Source: Locusta migratoria
Lineage: Eukaryota; Arthropoda; Insecta; Orthoptera; Acrididae
DNA length: 64,000 nt
Direction of reading: 5' to 3'
NCBI GenBank assembly: GCA_026315105.1
Contig: CM048745.1
Span: 544,084,758 to 544,148,757 of the forward strand
The notes under the pieces were generated by a model. The model did no database searches and was not told where the DNA came from. It was given only the letters and a program-made list of their open reading frames with translations. Positions 33,318-44,155 of the stretch are shown here, piece after piece; the stretch's first letter is position 1, and each line of letters starts with the position of its first letter. The translations under genes and the position numbers were made by a program.

Positions 33318-34365
33318 ATTTGTCTGACCAATCGCCCTGAAAGGTAACACATGTGCATGTTCCACACCCTGTGACCAATCAGTAGACTCCATTACAGTTT
33401 GACCAATCATCAAAGAAGTTATCATATGTGAGTATGTTTTAATGCTGAAGGTTGTTATGCGGTTCTCTACAAGGCACAGTACGGCATATCTCAGAGGGTA
33501 CATGGCGACAAACATTGACAGTTCGACTTATCACCATGAACGTTGACACTTGTATGTAATTTTTCCTGCAAAGTGTGCAGCGGAAGATGGACTGCGAGAG
33601 TGGAAGAAGCAGACGGTCACAGAGAGAATGAGGAGGTGGGCGAAGAACTGGCGGGGCAATGAAACAAGATACATGTAGGACGTAGTGAACAGAAGGAAGG
33701 ATAAGGATAGCAATGAAACATTGAAAATATCCGGGCATAAGGGGTTTCTGCTCGTCTAATAATATAACACAATGTATTACACTACTTTTTGTACAAATTA
33801 TTTTCTGCAGATTCTGTCTGCAAAACGAACAAGGGATTTAAAATCCATGTCCAACACCAGAACTACTGCACTTGTTTCAAAATCCCAGGAAATACGCTAA
33901 ACATTCGCCATGTAGTATTTATCCTGCAGCAGCGATCCAAATGCGATCTGTTGATGCTACTGGTGATTGTGTGAACGGATAGAAACAGTACTTGGATCAG
34001 AACCGGGTGCATACATACGTAAGCACATCAGTGATTTACTAAATACAGTAATAACATAACGCATTTGATTTTAAATGACAGATATTCTTATAACGTTAGT
34101 TTGTGATACGATGTATCACAAATAACCACACAAAACGACGTACTATTCTTCTGCAGGACACTGAAGAGTTTACACCGCTTCCCAAATCAGCTAATTCCAT
34201 AAATTTGTTAAAGCTACAAACTTGGAGACGATGTAGAGCGAGCTTAAGAGTTCAAGTTTTACATCGGACCCCATATCTGAAAATGTCATTCAATTACGCT
34301 GTTATCGATTATTAACCGATATTATGAAAGAAATCTCTTGTACATGAAGCTATTTCCTTTCCATA

Positions 34366-34777
34366 GCCGGCCGCGGTGGCCGCGGGGACTGAGGCGCTCC
34401 AGTCACAGTCTGCACGGCCACTACGGTCGGGGGTTCGAATCCCCCCTCGGGCATGTTCAAATGTTCAAATGTTTGTAGAGTCTATGGGACTTAACTACGG
34501 GGTCATCAGTCCCTAAACTTACAAACTACTTATGAACTAGCTACAACTAAGGACGGCACAAATATCCATGCCCGCGAGGGGGATTCGAACCCCCAGGCGT
34601 AGTGCCGTGCAGACCGTGACTGAAGCGCCTCAGTCCCCTCGGCCACCGCGGCCGGCCTCGGGCATGGATATTTGTGCTGTCCTTAGTATTAGCTAGTTCA
34701 TAAGTAGTTTGTAAGTTTAGGGTCTGATGACCCCGTAGTTAAGTCCCATAAGCTATACAAACATTTGAACATTTGAA
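34366..34777 (+). mobile_element. SINE family A, split by a second SINE, 10-bp target duplication
   Basis: Head 34366-34455, body 34667-34777. CCTTTCCATA flanks it at 34356-34365 and 34778-34787. The tRNA-like head has B box GGTTCGAATCC. Confidence 0.95.
34456..34655 (-). mobile_element. SINE family A inserted head-to-head in another SINE A
   Basis: A full 200-bp copy in reverse orientation. CCTCGGGCATG at 34445-34455 is repeated at 34656-34666 as its 11-bp target duplication. It is younger than the outer SINE. Confidence 0.95.
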
Positions 34778-34972
34778 CCTTTCCATATTTTTGAAGGATG
34801 TATTATGAACCAAAACGAGAATATAATGTCCTGTAAACGCGAGCTCTAAAATACATACCGTAAGGATTATGAGAAGTTCTTCAATGCTGTGGAGCTCAGC
34901 TCTTTTACTAGTCAAGTGCTCATAGATCTTAAGTTTGTAATTTTATAACCCACAATTACTATTCACTTTATA

Positions 34973-37892
34973 GCTATTTTGGTCTACAGCACCTCCTCGC
35001 ATAACATGGCAAGCAGAGAGCTTGCAATAGAAGAAATTTGAATAAGTGTACATAGTATTATTGGAAGAATTTCCGAGATAGGTCTCTTTACAAAACTCGA
35101 TCTTCTAGGTTAGCACTACATCCTTTCGAAATTTTCCGGTTTTATGAAATGCTCACCCAGTATACGAAGAATGAAAGACATATTGTGTCTGTCCATTAGC
35201 TTCGAGTCATACCACGAACTACAGCTATCTGTATCCGTCACTTGTATAGTTCTGCAAATATTACTTTATGTTTTGTGTTAATGTGTATACTAAATTTCGT
35301 TAAATATATCACATCTTTTTCAGATGAAGAATATTTATTTCAGATTCTGAACTGATAAATGGAATTATTTTCATGTTCCGCCAAGAATAATAGCTTTTTA
35401 CACAGTTACAAGCGCCATTATTTTCTTAAGTGAATTTTCAGTGGGTAATTAGCATGGGAGGCCACATCACGAAATTTCGGGAGATAATTTACATAATACC
35501 ATGGAGAAGCATTTCACTGAAGCGTGAGGAGTAAAATCCAAATTATCCCTCTCGGCGAATTTCCGCTGTGCGACTGTTCCCGTTCTGCTGTTACTCAATA
35601 TCGAACACTCTGCAGTGAATTTATCGCCATTTAAAAGCTGAGTAGGGCTTATTTTATTGAATACAACAATTTTATGAATGCTATTCGTTTTCTCAGCAGG
35701 GACGTCGTAACGTATATTCCAGTTGGCTCGCACGAGTGTTATAAAATTCCCGGCCGCACTAAATGTTGCTCCGGTTTTCCATTTATTTCCTGTTTTTGCA
35801 GTTAAAACCTGAAAAAATCTGCCGACAAATATATCTGGTTGTTTTACGCACTGAGAAGCACAATATTGTTGAAAGAGCCCTCTAGCTGAAATTACAGTAG
35901 AGAAACAGAACTCACGCACTCAACGCCATATAAATGGCATTTCCAAGTATTGTATCAAACGAATAATTTTGGAAAAAACAATAAAATATTCTGAATTATT
36001 AAATATTTGTTACTGATAAAGTATTGTGCCACATTCCAGTGACTTATATTAGAAGAACGACGTAATATGGATGTAGAGTAATACGTAAAGTGGAATACGA
36101 TCTGAAAAGGTAAAAGTGCTCTAAAAACGGAGTGAATAAGAAAAAAAAAATCGAATAAACTTAGTAATTTCTGCCTGAAAATGATTTTCGATAACATGAT
36201 TTGATTAAACAGCACTGTTTCGTACTGGCTGGGCTTGTGTCAATACTTCGTAGGCCTATGATTCACATCTTTAGTTTCTGAGATAGCTCACTTACGATAA
36301 GCAGATTCGTAAAATCTGCGAATTAATGTTTTATGATCAACCGTAGAAACAATATCCAGTTTCTAATAGGCTAAAGTGGCAGCTCGTAAGGGGTGAGTGT
36401 AAAAGTTGCACAATATGCGACTATCCGTGTTTTCTCGTGTTAATCAAACTAAGTTGTATCGCTCAAACACAACATCCACGTATTAGGACATCCACGGTTA
36501 AGTAAATGAAATATGACACGAAGGGTCCAAGGGTCCAGCCATGCTCAGAAACTACAATATCTGTCTGCTGTCAAACACTCTATCCACTCTTCTTTCAAGA
36601 CGAGATGTAAAGTGTTCCTCCAACCTACCCGCACCGACCAAGTATTTCAGTTGACCACACCAGTCTTGTGCCGTAGCCACACTCTCACTGCGGGATCACC
36701 CTGTCCCCCCCCCCGCACCAAAAAATAAATAAATTAATAAAAAAAAAAGTAAATAAAAATAGATATTAGCAGAGTTCTTAACAGAAAAGATTTTTGTTTT
36801 CACTTAACTTTGACCACTTCCACACTAACTTAAAATGTTACTATACTAAATACAAAAGTTATTATCATTCATTCCCTATATGACTATTTATCAGCAGTAC
36901 AAAAATGTAGTAAATCAATCCAGCCTTTATCAGCTTGGTCACTCACACGACACAATATTTACGTAAATACACTATCAAAATACACAATTATTCATTAAAT
37001 AGATATAAGAACATGAGAATAAGAGGTGCATATCATGCTGCTTACAAATGTTGAGCTACTGTGGTGGGTACGATGATCCGACTGTATTACATCATAAATT
37101 GTTGTAACAAGTGTAATAAATCTTTAAATGAATAAATAACATTGTATTGATTTCAAGATGATAGCTTGAGGTAATGCGCTATAATCTAAAACATAGTTTG
37201 ATGAAATCACATTCGCATTCAAACATTGAGAATTTTGATTTTACTATATTCAGATGCTGTCACAATTAATGTTTGTAGATGTGTAGATATTAAAAATATT
37301 GTTGGTTGTTGAGATACACATAATTTTTCTGCGTTCATAAGTGTATTTGGATTCGATACAGGACAAAAAGGTTAATTATTATTTAATTTTGTATTGGCAA
37401 GTATAGAATCATTCAACTTAGTTTCAGTCTCCATACTGACCGACACTTGCCCTGTCCATTGTCCACCATTTTACGCAAATCTCATGCACAACTGTGTATC
37501 CAAATGTCTCCTAAATGGTAATGAAGCTGGAATAGGGGATGTGTGGTGCTCAGACAACACACGTGTGCTACCTATAACTCACCAGTTCATTACTTTTACC
37601 AACTCGATGTAATATGTGTAATTAGACTACAAGATTAATTATTTGGCTAAACGATTTACAAACACTCATTATACCGGCCCCGGGCGTTATTGAGTATGCA
37701 CGTTGAGCGACCTTAAGTGACAGGACCACACAACACACATCGTGAAGAAACCTTATGCCAGCCAGATATTTGGCAACTAATGAGGTAGCTTACTAAACAC
37801 AAATTCGTATAACTTCACTGTTGTGACTCTCTACGAGGGAGGGCTTATAAAGAAAGAATGTCCCGAGAAGAGCAACACCAAGGGAGGTGGCG
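34973..37892. other. 2.9 kb, mostly unassigned
   Basis: Holds one 150-codon frame at 35467-35919 (listed separately), a C11 run at about 36704 and A-rich tracts. No repeat family recognised. Confidence 0.35.
35467..35919 (-). CDS. Unidentified 150-codon open frame
   Basis: Starts MREFCFSTVISARGLFQQYC and ends LCKLSPEIS. The opposite strand has no long frame, and the local sequence is more GC-balanced than its neighbours. I recognise no domain, signal peptide or membrane segment. Six Cys residues are scattered without a zinc-finger spacing. It could be a chance frame or part of an unknown TE; no splice or promoter evidence supports a gene. Confidence 0.2.
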   Translation of the reverse strand: MREFCFSTVISARGLFQQYCASQCVKQPDIFVGRFFQVLTAKTGNKWKTGATFSAAGNFITLVRANWNIRYDVPAEKTNSIHKIVVFNKISPTQLLNGDKFTAECSILSNSRTGTVAQRKFAERDNLDFTPHASVKCFSMVLCKLSPEIS

Positions 37893-38160
37893 CATTGGTT
37901 AGCATACTGGACTCTCATTAGGGAGGATACTGGTTCTGTCCCGCCTCTAGCCAAACAGATTTAGAAATTTAGGTTTCGCTAAATCGAGTCTGGAAAATTA
38001 TGATTTTTTTAAAATTTTTATTTATTTATTTTGAATGAATAAGGACAATTTATTCGCCCTTCTTTAAGAAACAGCAATCCGAGCTAGTGCAATGTCTCTA
38101 ATAGCCACAATCTCACAGGGACATTAAACCCTAACCTTCCATCCTTCCACGAAGAACATT
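37893..38160 (+). mobile_element. tRNA-derived SINE (family C)
   Basis: Head GGTGGCGCATTGGTTAGCA (A box) and GGTTCTGTCCCGCC (B box, diverged), body with TTTAGGTTTCGCTAAATC and a 3' end CCGAGCTAGTGCAATGTCTC followed by GGGACATTAAACCCTAACC. A T/A-rich stretch lies within the body. Confidence 0.75.
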
Positions 38161-38479
38161 ACGCTCCGGCACGAGTTCGTACAATAGGCACGAGAAAAGC
38201 TCATCCAATTTCCGTGGCTGAAGCAACAACACAGGCGTTGTACAACACGGTAATATTTACTGTAATATTATGAAAAATTTAACAAAATCATTTCTTCTTT
38301 CTGCGTGTATAGTGTGAAAACTCCGTGAAGGTGAAATTACAAACATTAGACTCTTATACGAATGCTTTTGAAGAAAAGTTTTTCTTGTTTCATAATATTC
38401 ACGATTAGGAATAATGATTCTGTGATTTATTGGTTAATGAAGTCACCAGAAGATCAAAATCAGAGGAAAAATGATTTGA

Positions 38480-39150
38480 ATAAGATATCTGCGTAGTGCA
38501 AAACTTGGCATTTGACCCTAAACAACGAAAAGTGTGAAGTCATCAACAAATTCGTTAGTCTTCATTTGCACGTTAAACAAGTCAAATCTAAAGGCCGTAA
38601 ATTCAACTAAATATTGTAATGAATATTGTAATAAATTGGAAACAACACACAGGAAATATCGTAGGGAAGGCGAACCAAAGGCTTCGCTTCATTGGCAGAA
38701 CATACAGAAGATGCATCATTTCTTTTAAGAAACTACGTAGACTACACTTGTGCGGTCTAGGTTGGACTATTACAGCCCATTGTGGGATCTCGAGCAAGTA
38801 GAGCTGTCGGATGATATAGATAAAGTTCAGAGAAGGACAGTTCGTTTTTTTATTATCGCGATGTAGGGGAGGCAGTATCACAGAAATGATGGAGTTGGTA
38901 TGGAAATCATTAAAAGAAAGGCGTTATTCGTTGTGGCGATATTTATTTGCGAAATTTCTATCAGCAAGTTTCTCTTATGAGTGTGAACATATTTTTTAGC
39001 TACATAGGGATACAAGTTCGTCATAATAAAGTAAGAACAATCAGATCGGAGCGCTTCAGGTGTTCCTTTGTCGCGCACTTCATTAGAGAATGGAACGGTA
39101 AGTGCATTGGACGGTTCTATGAACCCTTACCGGAGTATTTATGTAGATGT
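38480..39150 (+). pseudogene. CR1-like LINE 3' end, decayed
   Basis: Across frames on the plus strand: GKANQRLRFIGRTYRRC, then DDIDKVQRRTVRFF, then WRYLF and REWNG, in the order of a CR1-like ORF2 tail. It ends TATTTATGTAGATGTAG at about 39150. Several frameshifts and stops; the RT domain is absent. Confidence 0.7.
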
Positions 39151-40518
39151 AGACTTTTAGCTTATTCCTCAGCAATGAGAAGCCATTAATTTCGTTTGCA
39201 TCTAGACGAAAGAGTCTACATTGTTTCTTGTTAAAACACGCGGCGAAAATTATTATTGTATGTCTGCTGCATCCCTCTGACTTGTTTAAGTTCGCAACGG
39301 ATTGGTGGTTGAATATGGAGGCTGCAATTACAATGCAGCCGCAGGTATCACTTTGATTTCTAACCCACATATATTTGACATCTGCGATATATTTTACTGT
39401 CAATATATTGAATAAAATGAATGACACCGAAATCCCAAAATAAGCTCTATATTCTAGGTGTTTTAAAAACAAATTGTGACAGTTTTTTAGGCAGCGTAAT
39501 ACATGCACAGCAAGCATGATGGGTTAATTTGAACACACACGTAATGCCGCACAAAAATTCACGCTTCTGATATTAGGGTTTAGATTGCATTACAGTGCTT
39601 GATAAATGTTCGGTGTTAATTAAAATTATTCAAAATGACAGAAAACCAACCAATTCCCATATAAAAGTAAAGAGTATACATAACAACTAACGACAAAACC
39701 AATGCTACTACAATGCAGACAGGTGCAATAAACTACATATGAATTGGCTGTTGATACTTTTGTGGTGTCTGTAGTGACTGAGTAATGCAAATTTCTTAGG
39801 GCGAGATGGATACATTTTTCAGAAACTTATCCAATGCCTTAGAGTTGCACAAATGTTGCAACAACATTTACCATCGTAGGTTCGATCATATTGAATATTT
39901 ACCATACTAACAGAGTATTGTACCACTAAAAAAGACTACAAAGAGTACCATCTCAAAAACGATAGCGGACGTTCCCGTGATTTCACACCACAACGTATAC
40001 CATCTAGAGGATGGAACTATGGCACTATCACTGAATAATTATACGTATCACACATGTGTACACGAGAAAGAGCATTACTGTAGCAGGATAGCGAGTGGTT
40101 TATGACTAAAACGAATATACTGGATTTTAAAAAGAAAATGCTCACAGCTGAGGTTTCAGTTTTCATTTACATAAAAAGGTATTTTAGTTGCAACTCGAGC
40201 ATTCCTTAAACTGTGTACGATTGTGACGCTTCTGTTTGTAGTGTACCTTGGTAGCAGTTCCAACTACGATTATTTCCTTGCTTGTAAAAGTCAGTTCACA
40301 GCGAGGGAGGGCTTAAGCTTAGCCCCTAGCCACTAATAAATTGCGCCACCATGATCTCAATCTGTGCAGGTATTTCTGTACTTGCGATTGATGTTTCAGG
40401 ATCACGTCCAATAAAATTTTAATTCATTAATTTAAAGACAAAAAGTTGCTTTGCATAGTGATATTTCAACAATTAACTGAACAACTTAATACTAGACGAA
40501 GTGTGGTGGGAGTCACGG
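39151..40518. other. No recognised feature
   Basis: AT-rich. A 144-codon minus frame at 39083-39517 overlaps the LINE end and has no motif. Confidence 0.35.
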
Positions 40519-40532
40519 TTTCCATTTGTAAC

Positions 40533-40730
40533 GCCGCGCGAGAGTAGCCGAGCGGTCTGGAGCGCCACGTTATGGATCGCGCCGTGGCCCACGTCCGGGG
40601 TTCGTATCCCCTCTCGGGCATCGATGTGTGTGTTGTCCTTAGGTTAGTTTAACTTAGTTTAAGTAGTTTGTAAGCTAGGGACTGATAACCAAGCAGTTAA
40701 GTCCCTTAGATTTACCAACATTTAAACATT
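40533..40730 (+). mobile_element. SINE family A variant, 14-bp target duplication
   Basis: A box TAGCCGAGCGG, B box GGTTCGTATCC, body AAGTAGTTTGTAAGC. TTTCCATTTGTAAC at 40519-40532 recurs at 40731-40744. Confidence 0.95.
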
Positions 40731-41194
40731 TTTCCATTTGTAACAAAGATCAATCGGAAGTATGGTGCCATGGATCTCTAAAATGTTTACCTACTCTGTT
40801 CCCTGACTTTTCATTACAGACGTCTGTTATAAATAACAACGGAAGCTAAACCTAAGGCAAGAGCTATAGGTAGTATGTCTGGCAACCAACGTCACATTTG
40901 CTGCTCTATACAGGAAACTGTTGGGCAGGGTGTTGTTCCTGAAGTATAGTGTACCTAGGAACGTATGTTCCGTGATACTTTTTTATTCCAGTGATCTATT
41001 TTAGAGTCACAAGAAGGCTTGCGAACTAAGAGGTTCCGTACGCTGTTTCCGTCAATTTCTACCGTGTTATGTCACTGTGAGATATCAGTTTGCGTGTTCT
41101 TACAGTGTTTATAAATATTATAATCTCTGTATACAACTTCTTACAATAAAGTTCGGTGAATAGTCTTGTAACATTAACGTGGGTTAACTATTAA

Positions 41195-42300
41195 CTACAG
41201 TTACCTTACAGTCCAGCGAAATACTCATCTCCCGTAACCACGCACCGCCGAGCACTGCAGTATATTGCCCGAAAACTTTACACGAAGTCTTCCTTTGGGA
41301 TGGTGTTCAAAAGCGTCGTTACTTTCCGTTGGATGTCAGGAAAAATGTCAAATCTCTTTCCTTTCAATGCGAGTTTGAGTCGAGGGAATACGAAGTCTGG
41401 AGGACTGAGATCCGATGAGTATGGGGAATGTTCAAGTTACACCAATCTCTTTTTTAACAGGAACTGTTTAACGATAATGGCTGTGTGTGAACAATCGTCG
41501 TGGTGAACAAACAACCAGGAAACTTGTTGTGTGTACTGTGATCATATCCTGCGTAGGCGTTACATGAAATGCGACCAAATTTCATTGTCTCATGCAGCGT
41601 TCAATGTCGTTACCTGAGGTAGAAATTCCTTGTGGATAATGACTTGACTGACGAAAAAGATGATGAGCATCGTTTTGACGCGTGAGTTTCCAGTTCTGAA
41701 CTTTATGCAACGAGGTGACGTCGGTGAACGCCATTCCATACTTTGGCGTTTCGTTTCAGGGTCGTACCGCGGTCACCAGGTTTCACCCTTATTGACAATA
41801 CGGTTCCAGAAATGAGTGTCGCTTCAGCGGTTTCGACAAAATCCCGTGAAGTCTCTAGAAATTCCTGCATTTAATTGTCAGCATAGTGATAGGCAAAGAA
41901 AAGAAAAAAAAAGAAAAGAAAAAAAAATTGCCCGCGGCCGAGCTCAGTGAGGCGCTATGCTACGATGCGCGAGGCCGTTCCCCGTCGAGGGTTCGAATCC
42001 TCCCTAGGGCATGGATGTTTATGCTGTCTTTAGTATAAGGTAGTTCATAAGTAGTTTGTAAGTTTAGGGACTGATGACCCCGCAGTTAAGTCCCTTAAGC
42101 TCACAAACATTTGAACATTACGTTTTCCTCTTCCATAACTTCTGGTTAAGGATTTGTCGCACGGATTCACGGTTAATGTGCAGTTCATTACCTATCATGG
42201 GCATAGTTAATCGTAGATCGTTCGTAATGAATGTTCCCACTTTCTGAACGTTTTCGTCACTGACGGCGGTCGTAACTGAATCAACTGAAAACAAGATGGC
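41195..42300 (-). pseudogene. Mariner transposase, split by a SINE
   Basis: Minus strand. Helix-turn-helix at 42300-42118: LRLTMPMIGNELHINRESVR, then LNQKLWKRK. Catalytic half at 41830-41210: YDPETKRQSMEWRSP, RVKTMLI-like HKEF, LFVHHDDCSHTAIIVKQFL (second catalytic Asp), then YSSDLSPPDFVFPRLKLALK with KGKRFD and NTIPKEDF. The order matches a full mariner transposase of about 340 residues, with several frameshifts and stops. A SINE (41927-42117) and an A/G-rich run separate the DNA-binding and catalytic halves. Inactive. Confidence 0.8.
41927..42117 (+). mobile_element. SINE family A inside the mariner
   Basis: Head with B box GGTTCGAATCC, CTAGGGCATGGATG, AAGTAGTTTGTAAG and TTTGAACA at the end. 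Preceded by AAAAGAAAAG-type repeats at 41897-41926. No clear duplication. Confidence 0.9.
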
Positions 42301-42831
42301 AGAGGTTGTAAGTGTTCCTATAAGTATGCAAAATATGTTACCGGTAGTGACAGCATTAATGCGCGTCGCCGAGTGCGGAAAAGAGTGACATGGACCTTAG
42401 TAAATCGTGTCATGTGAAATACAAATGGCGTCATTGGATTAAAAACATTTCGCGAATGCAACCGGCTGACCGGTCGAATGGATATATTGCGGTGAAGCAG
42501 GAAGAAGACGGAAGCAAATGTGGCGAGAGTAGTCGCAAATGCAACGGAATCTCCAACGTGCACAGAGAGCGCACAGAAAGCAGACCGAAGCAGCAGCTGA
42601 GATGGGGTGGGCTATGGTCTCACAGACAGAAGTGCAGAATTCGACGCTCTCGCGCGGTGCTGTGACATCACTGGCTGAGCTACTTTGATCGCAGGAAATA
42701 GAAAAGCCGAATAAAGTAAGTGTAAAAATGTTATTGTATGTTGTTTCGGAGTGCTAGACTAACTAAAGTTAGTAGTATGTCCGAATCTGTAGAAAAGGCA
42801 AACAAAACGTAGCTCAGAAAAATTTAAATAT

Positions 42832-43800
42832 GGAGAATCAAGGAGACGTCACATTTCCGTTGGCGAGTTCTAAAGTGGGGACGGAAATTAGGATGAGTAA
42901 TACAGTGAGAAGTAACGAGCAGGAAACGGTAGTAGAAACAAAAGATAGTTCAGTTGAGAGCAGCAGTCAGACGCTGCATAATGAAAGGTGATAAAGTAAT
43001 ATGGTTAATAGTTCAGACATCAGTATGCATCCAATGTTTCAAATGATGATGAATAAAATTGAGGAAAGTAATAGGGAGACTTACGAAAAGATAGAAGAAA
43101 CTAAAAAAGAAATAGGAGAAACTGGTGGGATACTTGGCAGAAAATCAAAGAGACGATTAAGAAGACTAAAACAAAAAAAAGGATGAATATATGAAGAAAA
43201 CTGATGGAAAATTAGTAAAAGTAAACGAAAGAATGTAGTGAAAGCGCAAAGGCCTGTTGAAATCAATGGTCTACTAGGGAAAAGATTTGTGAGACAAATA
43301 TTTCAAATCAAAGTTCTTGTATAAATACTTTGCAACAAAGTGTAAATTTTTTTTAAAGAACTGTTGGTAAGGAGATCGGAAAACAAAATGAATCTATCAT
43401 CAAGCGAGAAGATAAACTGAGGAAATTGGTTCAACATTATCAGTTATTGTACAGCCAGAGTCGCTGAAAGCATAGAAAGGAAGTTAGAAGGCAAATTACA
43501 AAATTTAATTTCAATAAATAGTAATACAGGAAAATTAGAATATAAAAAGTTTTTTTTTAAATTTATTTAAAGTGTGGTAATATGCACCCAAAAGCATTTT
43601 AGCTCAGTTTAAGGTTGTGTTGGCCAACGATTTGGGCAATCAGAGAAAGATAAGTTGCATTACAAGAAAAACGCCAAATAGACTTTACTGTTGTACGTGA
43701 TACACAAGTGAAATGTGGGAACTGCAGATCATCTAATCATCTAAAAAGAGCGACCAAGCTTACAGTGAAGGCGTCTAGTGAACATATTTTCTCTATTAGC
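42832..43800 (+). pseudogene. Gag-like remnant with coiled coil
   Basis: A 53-codon frame from ATG at 42832 (MENQGDVTFPLASS) ends in TGA-TAA at about 42990, then the same frame reopens with NSSDISMHPMFQMMMNKIEE and a charged coiled coil (ESNRETYEKIEETKKEIGET) to a stop near 43186. At 43700-43760 KCGNCRSSNHLKR resembles a damaged zinc knuckle. Coiled coil then knuckle suggests an LTR-element Gag, with stops throughout. Not assigned to a clade; 42300-42830 before it is unassigned. Confidence 0.4.
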
Positions 43801-43952
43801 ATAACAAAAGTAAAACCGTCGGTGAACTCAAGGAATTTTTTGTATTACATCGAAATTTTAACAATACATGAAGTCAAGCAGCTATTGGGAAATGCGTTCA
43901 GTTAAATGTTTTCATAATAATAAAGATATAGCACATAAATATGGAACGCAAT

Positions 43953-44155
43953 GCCGTGGTGAAGCGGCCGAGCGGTCTAAGGCGCCTCGCTGCGGAGCGT
44001 GCGGTTGCTTGCTGTCGGGGGGTTCTGGTCCTCCCTTGGGCATGGTTGTGTGTGTTGTATTTAGGTTAGTTTACCTTAGTGTAAGTAGTTTGTAAGTTAC
44101 AGACTGATAACCACGCAGTTTGGTCCGACAGATTTACAAACATTTGAACATTTGG
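43953..44155 (+). mobile_element. SINE family A variant
   Basis: Head GCGGCCGAGCGGTCTAAGGC, B-box region GGTTCTGGTCC, AAGTAGTTTGTAAGTTACAG and a TTTGAACA end. Same subfamily as the copy at 23520. Confidence 0.9.

Larger units (their letters stand above)
33318..34972 (-). repeat. Right arm of the 1.25-kb inverted repeat, interrupted by SINEs
   Basis: Reverse complement of 28230-29508 along its length, broken only at 34366-34777 by a nested SINE pair. Without that insert it is about 1.24 kb, so both arms cover the same extent. Confidence 0.8.
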
